Shown in pieces: positions 54,835-62,294 of a stretch of DNA of 64,000 nt. This DNA comes from CAYNWT01 sp964450955 (GTDB lineage: Bacteria > Planctomycetota > Planctomycetia > Planctomycetales > Planctomycetaceae), in the NCBI GenBank assembly GCA_964450955.1, contig CAYVFI010000014.1, forward strand, positions 1-64,000, in the 5' to 3' direction. Under the pieces are notes generated by a model, which was given only the letters and a program-made list of their open reading frames with translations, was not told the DNA's origin and did not search any database. The stretch's first letter is position 1. Each line of letters opens with the position of its first letter. The position numbers and the translations under genes are program-made.

Positions 54835-54911
54835 CTTCAACCTTCAACCTTCAACCTTCAACCTTCCGCCTTCCGCCTTCAACCTTCCGCCTTCCGCCTT
54901 CCGCCTTCCGC
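54835..54911. repeat. Heptanucleotide array, eleven units
   Basis: Eleven consecutive 7-nt units of two types, CTTCAAC (five) and CTTCCGC (six), in the order four, two, one, four. The array ends 2 nt before the TAG stop (54914-54916) of the minus-strand glycosyltransferase gene. The related shorter array at 5235-5276 has the same position relative to its gene. Confidence 0.93.
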
Positions 54912-54913
54912 CG

Positions 54914-56797
54914 CTACCGCTCCAACCGAGTCAGCGTATCCTCCTCAGCTAAGTACACATAGACCGCTCGATCCCGAAACAGCTCCTCATGGTTCGGCGC
55001 ATTCAAGAAGGCCGCCTTGTGCCCAACCAACACTGATGTATCGACATGACCGCGGCGGTCGGCCAAATCAACGGGCGGAAGGTTACTCACGTACTCAATA
55101 TGGATATCCGCCGGGTCGTGTTCGACCAAAACCAACGCCGGACGCTCAAGTGCGTCAATTCGAGATTTGAAGCTGAAGTACTTCAAACGGGAGAACGCAA
55201 TACCACGGAGTTCCGTTTGCACCCTCGAACCAGCAAACAGATTTGCTTCAGCGACAAAGGGGTTCGGCGGGTTCGTCCACGCACTGATCGTAGCCGCCAT
55301 GACACACAGACCAATCCAGATCGCCGGTTTGCTTAGCACACGAAGCTGCATGCCTCTCAGCAGATCCGCCACAACAATTCCACCCAGCAGACACCACAGT
55401 ACACCCGTTTCAAACACGTAGTGGTAATGCATGATGCCATCAAACCAATATGGAATGTGGGCCACGTGCAGGCTGACGATGGAAGCAAGTATCAGCCTCG
55501 ATTCAAAACGCAATCGTGGCCACGCGACAAGCGCAAATGTTGCCAGCATTGCATTGGGTATCAGACCCAGCGTCCATTGAAAGCTGGCGACCAGTCTTGC
55601 CTGAGCGTTCTGAACCGCCACTGCTGGAGTCAGGTTAACCGCCCAGCCGTCGTACTTCGCAATGCGCTTCGGAGCGTCTACCGCGTCGCCACGTTCGACG
55701 TTGTTGAATCCGTAGACATGATTCGGCGTGTAGATGTTTGTGTAAACGGAGTAGGGCGTCGTGAAGAAGTCTCCTGTGATGCTGCGGTTGTAAGCAGCCA
55801 GAGCCACAAAGCCACAAACAATCGGAACACCCAACCCGACCGCCAGCTTCAAATACTTCCGGCGATCGCCTGCACGACGAACCAAAGCCTGCAGTAGCCA
55901 CACCCCAAACGGTAGCGCGAACCCAGCTGCCGTCATGGGCCGCGCTAGCATTGCAAACGTGAGTCCGACCCCTGCTGTAAGCCCCCAAGCCAACGCGTAT
56001 CTTCGACGCGCTTCCAGAAACGCGACCAAAAATAACGACAGACCGACAAGTCCGGGATGGTGAGCCAGCAGCAGGTTGCTAAATACCGCCATGCCTGGAG
56101 CGAACGCGATCAGCAGTCCGGTAATCGCTCCGGCCGCACTGCCGGCAATTCGGCACGCTGCGAAACACAACAGAGCCGCGATGATGGCGTTCGCGACGTG
56201 GTGACCAAGATACGGCCTTCCTCGCGAGACGAAGGGAGCCATCCATACTCCAGTGGCCGGAAAGTAGCGGCTCGCATACTTACCGTCGTTCAACACGTGC
56301 ATCTGGTCCAACAGCCCTGGCGGGCCGACAGGTTCAAACGCTGTTCGACCGGCAAGAAACGTGTGTGCCTGAAACAGATACGAGTACTCATCATGGTACG
56401 CAGGCGGCAACTCCCCAAACGCTGGCCCCTTACGAGGCGCGTCAAGCCGCGTTCCGTAGACCTTGGTCGCCATTCCAAACGCGACCCCACCAACCAGCAC
56501 GGAAAGAACCAACGCACCAGCGAGCGAGGTCTTCGGTTCAGACGTATCCAGCGTCCCGGCCCGGTTCCTCAATGCCTTGAACCAAACAAAGGGAGCCGCA
56601 ATCAGCAACGGCACAAACAGTGACGTATCAAGATCCAGGTTGGTAACGGCAGCCACCCACAGCGGTTGGTCCGCGGGACGTTCTGAAAGTCGAGCCGCTT
56701 CGCCTTGGTAAACCAGCCACGCGGCCACCATCCACGCTACCACGCACGCGATGCGGGTTATCGAACTCTGTTTTTCGGATTCGTGCCTGTCTGTCAT
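54914..56797 (-). CDS. GT39-like polytopic membrane glycosyltransferase
   Basis: 627 residues. About 11-12 TM segments. After two TM helices an outer loop has PPAYHDEYSYLFQAHTFLAG, where the DE pair is the catalytic-type acidic motif of dolichyl/undecaprenyl-phosphate mannosyltransferase (GT39/ArnT-like) proteins. A C-terminal soluble domain of about 120 residues follows the last helix. It would transfer a sugar from a lipid-phosphate carrier to a surface acceptor. The gene's stop adjoins the heptamer array. Confidence 0.8.
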   Translation of the reverse strand: MTDRHESEKQSSITRIACVVAWMVAAWLVYQGEAARLSERPADQPLWVAAVTNLDLDTSLFVPLLIAAPFVWFKALRNRAGTLDTSEPKTSLAGALVLSVLVGGVAFGMATKVYGTRLDAPRKGPAFGELPPAYHDEYSYLFQAHTFLAGRTAFEPVGPPGLLDQMHVLNDGKYASRYFPATGVWMAPFVSRGRPYLGHHVANAIIAALLCFAACRIAGSAAGAITGLLIAFAPGMAVFSNLLLAHHPGLVGLSLFLVAFLEARRRYALAWGLTAGVGLTFAMLARPMTAAGFALPFGVWLLQALVRRAGDRRKYLKLAVGLGVPIVCGFVALAAYNRSITGDFFTTPYSVYTNIYTPNHVYGFNNVERGDAVDAPKRIAKYDGWAVNLTPAVAVQNAQARLVASFQWTLGLIPNAMLATFALVAWPRLRFESRLILASIVSLHVAHIPYWFDGIMHYHYVFETGVLWCLLGGIVVADLLRGMQLRVLSKPAIWIGLCVMAATISAWTNPPNPFVAEANLFAGSRVQTELRGIAFSRLKYFSFKSRIDALERPALVLVEHDPADIHIEYVSNLPPVDLADRRGHVDTSVLVGHKAAFLNAPNHEELFRDRAVYVYLAEEDTLTRLER

Positions 56798-56911
56798 CCG
56801 TCGTCTTCCATCGAAACTTACGCTGCAAATCGAAGTTCTGTGTGTCCCATTTGCCGCGGTGTTATCGCGAGCGCTTGACGCTTCGATGGCAGCAGAATCA
56901 TACTCCTTCGC

Positions 56912-57253
56912 ATGGACTCACCGATAGAAGAAGATTCACACCCCGTTCCACCTCTCCGCCCTCGCCGCGCGCCGGCAAGCTGGCTGTTTCGGCTGGTTGT
57001 GCCCGTCACGTTTTTATTCGTGTTCACGTGCTTTCTGATGCTGACACATGATCTGTTGGGCGACCAAAACTCGAAGTTTGCCGCTTTGCTACGAGATCAT
57101 GGAACCAAAATTCTGGGCTGGGAAGCCGCAGTAGCGATTGGCATAGCGATCGTGGCTATGACCGTTGACCGAATCAAGACCCTCAAGTCCGCACCATCTA
57201 CTGACGCGACACGCAATCAACCTGAGGACACCGATGGCCAGCCCAAAAGCTGA
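56912..57253 (+). CDS. Small two-TM protein upstream of ligA
   Basis: 113 residues. A basic Pro-rich N-terminus is followed by TM helices at about 25-48 (LFRLVVPVTFLFVFTCFLML) and 70-86 (WEAAVAIGIAIVAMTV), then a polar tail. No family recognised. Its last 20 nt overlap the start of ligA in another frame, so the two are probably translated from one mRNA. Confidence 0.65.
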   Translation: MDSPIEEDSHPVPPLRPRRAPASWLFRLVVPVTFLFVFTCFLMLTHDLLGDQNSKFAALLRDHGTKILGWEAAVAIGIAIVAMTVDRIKTLKSAPSTDATRNQPEDTDGQPKS

Positions 57254-59249
57254 AGTCGCACAACTACGAGCCGAACTCGAAAAACACAATCGGCTGTACT
57301 ACGTCGAAGCCAAACCGGAAATCAGCGACCTTGAGTACGACAAGCTCATGGATCGACTGGCGAACCTTGAAGCGGCACACCCAGAACTCGATTCTCCCGA
57401 CAGCCCCACGAAAAAGGTGGGTGGGGAACCAATCGAAGGCTTCGACACCGTCGCGCATCGCATGCCGATGTTGTCTATCGACAACTGCTACGACCTGGAC
57501 GCCGTCGCCGAATTCGACGAACGCGTTCGCAAACTCCTGGACCAGGACGAGATCGAATACTCGATCGAATACAAAATCGATGGCGTCGCCCTGGCGCTCA
57601 TTTACGAAGATGGCCGCCTGGTCCGCGCGCTGACGCGCGGTGATGGAGCCAGTGGCGACGATGTTACACACAACGCACGGACGATTGGCGGCGTACCGCT
57701 GCGGCTCAACACAAGCTCGCCACCCGCTGTCCTGGAAGTTCGCGGTGAGGCTCTCATCGCCAACTCCGACTTCGCCACTCTCCGCGCACAACAGGAAGCG
57801 GCCGGCGAACAGGTTTACGCCAACCCACGAAACACGTCGGCCGGAGCACTAAAGCTGCTGGACCCAAACGCGTGCGCCGCGCGAAAGTTGCGGTTCCTCG
57901 CGCATGGCAACGGGTTTATCGAAGGCATTCAGTTCAACGACTACATGCACTACCTGCAGACCATTCGCGAAATGGGGCTACCCACCACGCCTGACGTCCG
58001 CAAAGTCAAAGGCATCGAAAAGCTAAAAGTCGCACTTGAAGAAATGGCCGCGTCTCTGCACGAACTGAACTTCGAAGTCGACGGATTAGTCGTCAAGACA
58101 AATAGCTTCGCACAACGAGAGACGCTGGGAAACACGTCCAAGAGTCCACGCTGGATCATGGCCTACAAGTGGGAACGCTATGAAGCCGTGACCCGGGTCA
58201 ATGAAATTGTCATCCAGGTTGGGAAGACCGGTGTTCTGACACCGGCCGTGAATCTGGAACCGGTTGAGATCGCCGGTACCACGGTTTCGCGTTCGAGCCT
58301 CCATAACCGTGATCAGATGGAATTACTGGGCATCATGATTGGCGACCACGTGGTCGTCGAAAAAGCCGGCAAAATTATCCCGCACGTGGTTCGCGTCGAA
58401 CTCGAAAAACGTGACGGGTCCGAAACACCCTTTGCCTTTCCAACCGAATGCCCCGAGTGCAAAACGGCCGTCGTTCAGGACGAAGGCGGCGTCTACATTC
58501 GTTGCCCCAACCCCGACTGCCCGGCTCAACTGCGCGAAACCCTTATCTACTTCGCGTCACGCGGCGCGATGGATATTGAAGGGTTGGGGGAAAAGCTTGT
58601 CGACCAGTTGCTGGCCGCGAACTTGTTGACATCGCTGGCTGATGTCTACCGACTGCCCGACCGTCGCGATGAGTTGCTGAAACTCGAACGCATGGGTGAG
58701 AAGTCGGTGGACAAGTTGATCCGCGGCATCGAAGCCTCGAAGACGCAACCACTGTGGCGGCTTCTGACAAGCCTAAACATCCGCCACGTCGGCAGCAGCA
58801 ACGCACGGGTTCTTGAAGCCGAGTTCGGGACGCTGGATCTTATCACACAGCAGGACACCGAATCACTGGCGGCCGTCGATGAAATTGGCCCTATCATTGC
58901 CCAGTCAGTGGTTGACTTTTTCGCACGTCAAACAACAAAACAACTGGTCAGCGAACTGAAAGAACTGGGGGCCAACTTCGGTTCTCCAGTCGAACGCAAA
59001 GCGGTGGACGAAGTAGGCGTTCTATCAGGCAAGACGGTCGTTGTGACCGGGACGCTGTCACAGTTCTCACGGGATGAAGCCAACGAAATGATCCGCGCCG
59101 CCGGTGGCAAGCCCGGTTCCAGCGTGTCGAAGAAGACCGCTTATCTGCTGGCCGGGGAAAAAGCGGGCAGCAAGCTGACGAAGGCGCAGAGCCTGGAGAT
59201 ACCGGTTCTGACTGAGGATGAATTTCTGGCGTTGATTGGAAAGAACTGA
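57234..59249 (+). CDS. ligA: NAD-dependent DNA ligase
   Basis: 671 residues from the ATG at 57234, with TGAGGA upstream; 23 codons upstream in frame belong to the previous gene's region. Domain Ia has YYVEAKPEISDLEYDKLM. The adenylation motif is EYKIDGVALAL with Lys114 as nucleophile. An OB fold follows (VNEIVIQVGKTGVLTPAV), then the zinc finger CPEC ... CPNPDCP, helix-hairpin-helix repeats (about 485-580), and a C-terminal BRCT domain beginning LSGKTVVVTGTLSQFSRDEA. It seals nicks in replication and repair. Length and domain order are standard. Confidence 0.98.
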   Translation: MASPKAEVAQLRAELEKHNRLYYVEAKPEISDLEYDKLMDRLANLEAAHPELDSPDSPTKKVGGEPIEGFDTVAHRMPMLSIDNCYDLDAVAEFDERVRKLLDQDEIEYSIEYKIDGVALALIYEDGRLVRALTRGDGASGDDVTHNARTIGGVPLRLNTSSPPAVLEVRGEALIANSDFATLRAQQEAAGEQVYANPRNTSAGALKLLDPNACAARKLRFLAHGNGFIEGIQFNDYMHYLQTIREMGLPTTPDVRKVKGIEKLKVALEEMAASLHELNFEVDGLVVKTNSFAQRETLGNTSKSPRWIMAYKWERYEAVTRVNEIVIQVGKTGVLTPAVNLEPVEIAGTTVSRSSLHNRDQMELLGIMIGDHVVVEKAGKIIPHVVRVELEKRDGSETPFAFPTECPECKTAVVQDEGGVYIRCPNPDCPAQLRETLIYFASRGAMDIEGLGEKLVDQLLAANLLTSLADVYRLPDRRDELLKLERMGEKSVDKLIRGIEASKTQPLWRLLTSLNIRHVGSSNARVLEAEFGTLDLITQQDTESLAAVDEIGPIIAQSVVDFFARQTTKQLVSELKELGANFGSPVERKAVDEVGVLSGKTVVVTGTLSQFSRDEANEMIRAAGGKPGSSVSKKTAYLLAGEKAGSKLTKAQSLEIPVLTEDEFLALIGKN

Positions 59250-59551
59250 CACTCATGGCAGCTGCATGTCGCAGCTCGAATGTCGCAGGTCGGACGCCCA
59301 ACAAGTAATTCCAAAGACCAAACTCTGCGCATCATACGGCGCTTCAGCCACGCAAGCTGAACGCATTCGACGTCCGAATTCCTCGTTGAATCCTGGATAT
59401 TCACGGTTCCGGGTCCCAACACTTGCGTCGGTCTTGCAGTCATTACGCAAATAACCCGCAGGTTACATAGAACCACTAAAGCTTACCCGTCTTAACAGCC
59501 GATCCGACTCACAGTATGTGTACAGAGCCCCCGAAGGGTCGGAGAAGGACG
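59250..59551. other. Intergenic region, nothing defined
   Basis: About 300 bases between ligA and the next plus-strand gene, with only short frames. The last 30 bases contain GGAGAAGGA, the ribosome-binding site of the Cys/Gly-rich gene. A promoter is expected but cannot be placed. Confidence 0.4.
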
Positions 59552-60448
59552 ATGTGGTATAGAGCTCTCGTGGTCACCGGATTCTGCGGAATCATGATGG
59601 TCACCAATGGTTGTGCTGTCACTTCAAGCTGCGGTGGAGGTTGCGGCGAATGTGGCGAGGGTTTCCCAGCGGCCGATTTTGCCGGTAGTCACTCGGCAGG
59701 ACCAATGGGTCTGCCACCGATTTCAGGACACCTTGATGGCTGCGGTTGCGGAGTTCAGCACGCAGCGGTTTCTGGCTGTGCTGCTCCGGGAATTGGGTGT
59801 GGCTGTAACGGAGCCGGTGGACCAGCTTGCGGTTGCGGCGGTAACTGTGGATGCGGTGGCGGCGGGTATGTCGTCAACAGCGGGGGGCCAACCTGTGCTG
59901 CTCCGGCTGGCTGCTCGACGTGCCCAACTTGCACCGCTCCTCTGTATGGCGGCGTGCCAATGGCTGCGGCTCCTTTGGCTCCACCACCAGTCGCTCCGGC
60001 CCCGGTACCAGTACCGTCACCAGCCATGAACACACAACCAATGGCGCCTCAGAACGTCTATCCTCCGCCAGCGAACGGCGTCCCGATGGAACCGTACTCT
60101 GTTCCACTGGGTGTACCCGCACCAGTCCAGGCAGCTCCGGCTGCCGCAGCACCTGCCGCAAGTCCAGCCGGTTCGGCCCCGGCAGAGGCAGCTCCAGGCA
60201 AGGCCGGTGATGTTCCTAACCCTGGACAGTTCGAAGATCCGGATGGGATGTTCGAGAACCCGGACGCACGCTACTACCGTCAGCCACGAACCATCCGACC
60301 GGTCAACGCTGTTCCGATGGGCAACGGTTACTACATCCAGCAGCAAAGTGCTCAGATTCCAATGCACCCTGTGCAGGGGCGTCGGGTGCCAATGCGTAAC
60401 GTGAAACAAATGTCAGGCGACGACCTGCCAGTGTTCCATCTTGATTGA
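59552..60448 (+). CDS. Cys/Gly- and Pro-rich lipoprotein-like protein
   Basis: 298 residues from the ATG at 59552, with GGAGAAGGA upstream. The leader ends VTNGC, a possible lipobox. The next 120 residues are very rich in Gly and Cys (CGGGCGECGEG, CGCGGNCGCGGGG). A Pro/Ala-rich linker follows (about 145-220), then a more ordered end with YYRQPRTIRPVNAVPMGNGY. There is no enzyme motif. It resembles the Cys-rich protein at 53752-54585 in style but not in sequence. Probably a cross-linked envelope protein. Followed by a terminator. Confidence 0.8.
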   Translation: MWYRALVVTGFCGIMMVTNGCAVTSSCGGGCGECGEGFPAADFAGSHSAGPMGLPPISGHLDGCGCGVQHAAVSGCAAPGIGCGCNGAGGPACGCGGNCGCGGGGYVVNSGGPTCAAPAGCSTCPTCTAPLYGGVPMAAAPLAPPPVAPAPVPVPSPAMNTQPMAPQNVYPPPANGVPMEPYSVPLGVPAPVQAAPAAAAPAASPAGSAPAEAAPGKAGDVPNPGQFEDPDGMFENPDARYYRQPRTIRPVNAVPMGNGYYIQQQSAQIPMHPVQGRRVPMRNVKQMSGDDLPVFHLD

Positions 60449-60493
60449 TCAGCGGTTCGCGTTCATCGCGAAAAGTTGACTCGGGGAATATGA

Positions 60494-60530
60494 TGAGGCC
60501 CGCTTCAATCTACTGAAGCAGGCCTTTTTC
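60494..60530 (+). terminator. Intrinsic terminator abutting the next gene
   Basis: A stem AGGCC.GCTTCA with TGAAGC.GGCCT (one internal mismatch) around ATCTAC is followed by TTTTT. It ends 1-2 nt before the start codon at 60532, so it separates the Cys/Gly-rich gene from the nucleotidyltransferase gene. Confidence 0.85.
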
Positions 60531-60531
60531 T

Positions 60532-61164
60532 ATGAAGTCAACACAACGCATATTCGCCGTCATTCCCGCCGCCGGACTTAGTCTCCGGATGGGGCGACCC
60601 AAGCTAAAATTGCCGTTGGGCAAATCGACAGTTATTGAACACGTCCTCGCCGCCGTTGACGTTCCTTCAGTCACCTGCCGCGTCGTCACCGTCAGATCAG
60701 ACGATCTCGCGCTGGCTGAACTGGTGACTCGGGCAAGAGCCACAGTCGTGACACCGCATCACGACCCCGCCGACATGCGACAGTCGGTCGAAGCGGGACT
60801 TCGTTTCGTCGAACAACACAACGCCCCGAACGACAACGACGCGTGGATGCTATTGCCCGGAGACAGCGTCGGACTCACGCGGCACGAGGTGTCAAAAGTG
60901 CTTACCGTTTGGGCAACTTGCGATGCAGATATTCTTATCCCACGCTGGCAGGGCAAAGGTGGTCACCCAACATTATTCCGCTGGCCGCTGGCCAATATGC
61001 TGTGCAAACTTGATGGTTCGCTGGGCGTGAACGCACTACGAAAGCGGCCTGAGGTTCGCGTTCTGGAACACCAAATGACTAAACCTGGCGTCATTCAGGA
61101 TATGGACACGCCGGATGACTATGATGCAGCCCTGAAATTGCACCGCGATTCGCGTTCGACCTGA
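60532..61164 (+). CDS. MocA/MobA-like nucleotidyltransferase
   Basis: 210 residues. The NTP-binding start reads AVIPAAGLSLRMGRPKLKLPLG, the MobA/MocA signature for molybdenum cofactor nucleotidyltransferases. DPADMRQSVEAGL, LLPGDSVGLTRHEV (metal Asp) and GKGGHPTLFRW follow. MocA-type enzymes transfer CMP or GMP to molybdopterin. The ATG lies immediately after the T-tract of a terminator, leaving no room for a ribosome-binding site, so it may be translated from a leaderless mRNA or from readthrough. Confidence 0.85.
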   Translation: MKSTQRIFAVIPAAGLSLRMGRPKLKLPLGKSTVIEHVLAAVDVPSVTCRVVTVRSDDLALAELVTRARATVVTPHHDPADMRQSVEAGLRFVEQHNAPNDNDAWMLLPGDSVGLTRHEVSKVLTVWATCDADILIPRWQGKGGHPTLFRWPLANMLCKLDGSLGVNALRKRPEVRVLEHQMTKPGVIQDMDTPDDYDAALKLHRDSRST

Positions 61165-61184
61165 CTTCGTAGTGAGAGCTCACC

Positions 61185-62171
61185 ATGACTACCCTCCTCG
61201 TTTTGGCTGTCGCGATGATTCCCCAAACTGATCCGGAAGGAGCAACCGTGGTCGACTTCTTCGGCTACGACGACTGCATCCGACTGACCAACGACACCAC
61301 ACAGGTCACACTGTGCCCCGGTGCCGGCGGACGCGTGCTGGAGTATTCCCTTAACGGAAAGAACGCGCTTTACCTGCCGCCGGGTGGCGAAGGGTTCCGT
61401 TGGAATCCTGAGTCAAAGAAACGTGGCTCGATGATGGCGGGGCGGTTCGACATCGGGCCGGAACAACTTGTCCCCAAACGCGATGCGTTGTGGCAGGGGC
61501 CATGGACGGGAACCATCACAGGTCCGCGATCGGCGAAGCTAACCAGCGTCAAAGACAAAGCGACCGGCGTGCAGTTGGTCCGCCAATTCAAACTCTCGGA
61601 GAACTCATCGCGACTCGCCGTCACCCAGACCATTATCAACGTCTCTGATACGCCAAAAGAGTACTGCCACTGGAGCCGTACGTTTGCCGTGGGTGGCGGT
61701 ACCGTTCTGGTTCCAACCAGTCCTCGAAGCCGGTTTCCCAACCACTACGTCATGTACGAATCCGGTAAGACGCTGAACTTTCGCCCGCAAGACCCGCTCA
61801 TCAAACAAGAGGGCCGACTGCTGCGAATCAACGGTGCTCCTAAACACCCAAAGCTGGGCATGGATTCCCAGGCCGGTTGGTTCATGTACCTGATGCCGCA
61901 CGACACAATGTTTGTGAAGACGTTTAAAGTATCGCCCGAACGCGACTACAACGAAGTCGCCGGACTGACGGTCTCAATCTGGTACCCGGACAACGGCAAG
62001 ATGGTCGAACTGGAACCCATTGGCCCGGCAGAGAAACTCAAGCCGGGGCAATCGGCCAGCTTTACTGAGACCTGGTATCTACTGCCACATAAGTTCCCAA
62101 AAGCAAACCAGGTTCAGGACTACGACTCGCTCGCGCGGAAGGTCCACGCGGCTGCTTCGAGTCCCGAGTAG
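61185..62171 (+). CDS. DUF4380-like mutarotase-fold protein
   Basis: 328 residues, with a short hydrophobic leader (about 3-14) that may be a weak signal peptide. CIRLTNDTTQVTLCPGAGGRV and EYSLNGKNALYL match the opening of DUF4380/galactose-mutarotase-like beta-sandwich proteins, and the body has the same spacing (KEYCHWSRTFAVGGG). No catalytic residues can be assigned. It starts 20 nt after the nucleotidyltransferase stop and may be co-transcribed. Function unknown. Confidence 0.72.
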   Translation: MTTLLVLAVAMIPQTDPEGATVVDFFGYDDCIRLTNDTTQVTLCPGAGGRVLEYSLNGKNALYLPPGGEGFRWNPESKKRGSMMAGRFDIGPEQLVPKRDALWQGPWTGTITGPRSAKLTSVKDKATGVQLVRQFKLSENSSRLAVTQTIINVSDTPKEYCHWSRTFAVGGGTVLVPTSPRSRFPNHYVMYESGKTLNFRPQDPLIKQEGRLLRINGAPKHPKLGMDSQAGWFMYLMPHDTMFVKTFKVSPERDYNEVAGLTVSIWYPDNGKMVELEPIGPAEKLKPGQSASFTETWYLLPHKFPKANQVQDYDSLARKVHAAASSPE

Positions 62172-62294
62172 TTTTGATCTGGAATTGGGCAAACAAATCA
62201 TCGAACCGAACGAATCGGGTGACAAGTAGCACTCAAGACACTGACGTCAGCTGCCACAATTTCCCCATCAACAAAGAGCAACAAGGAGCGGGTA

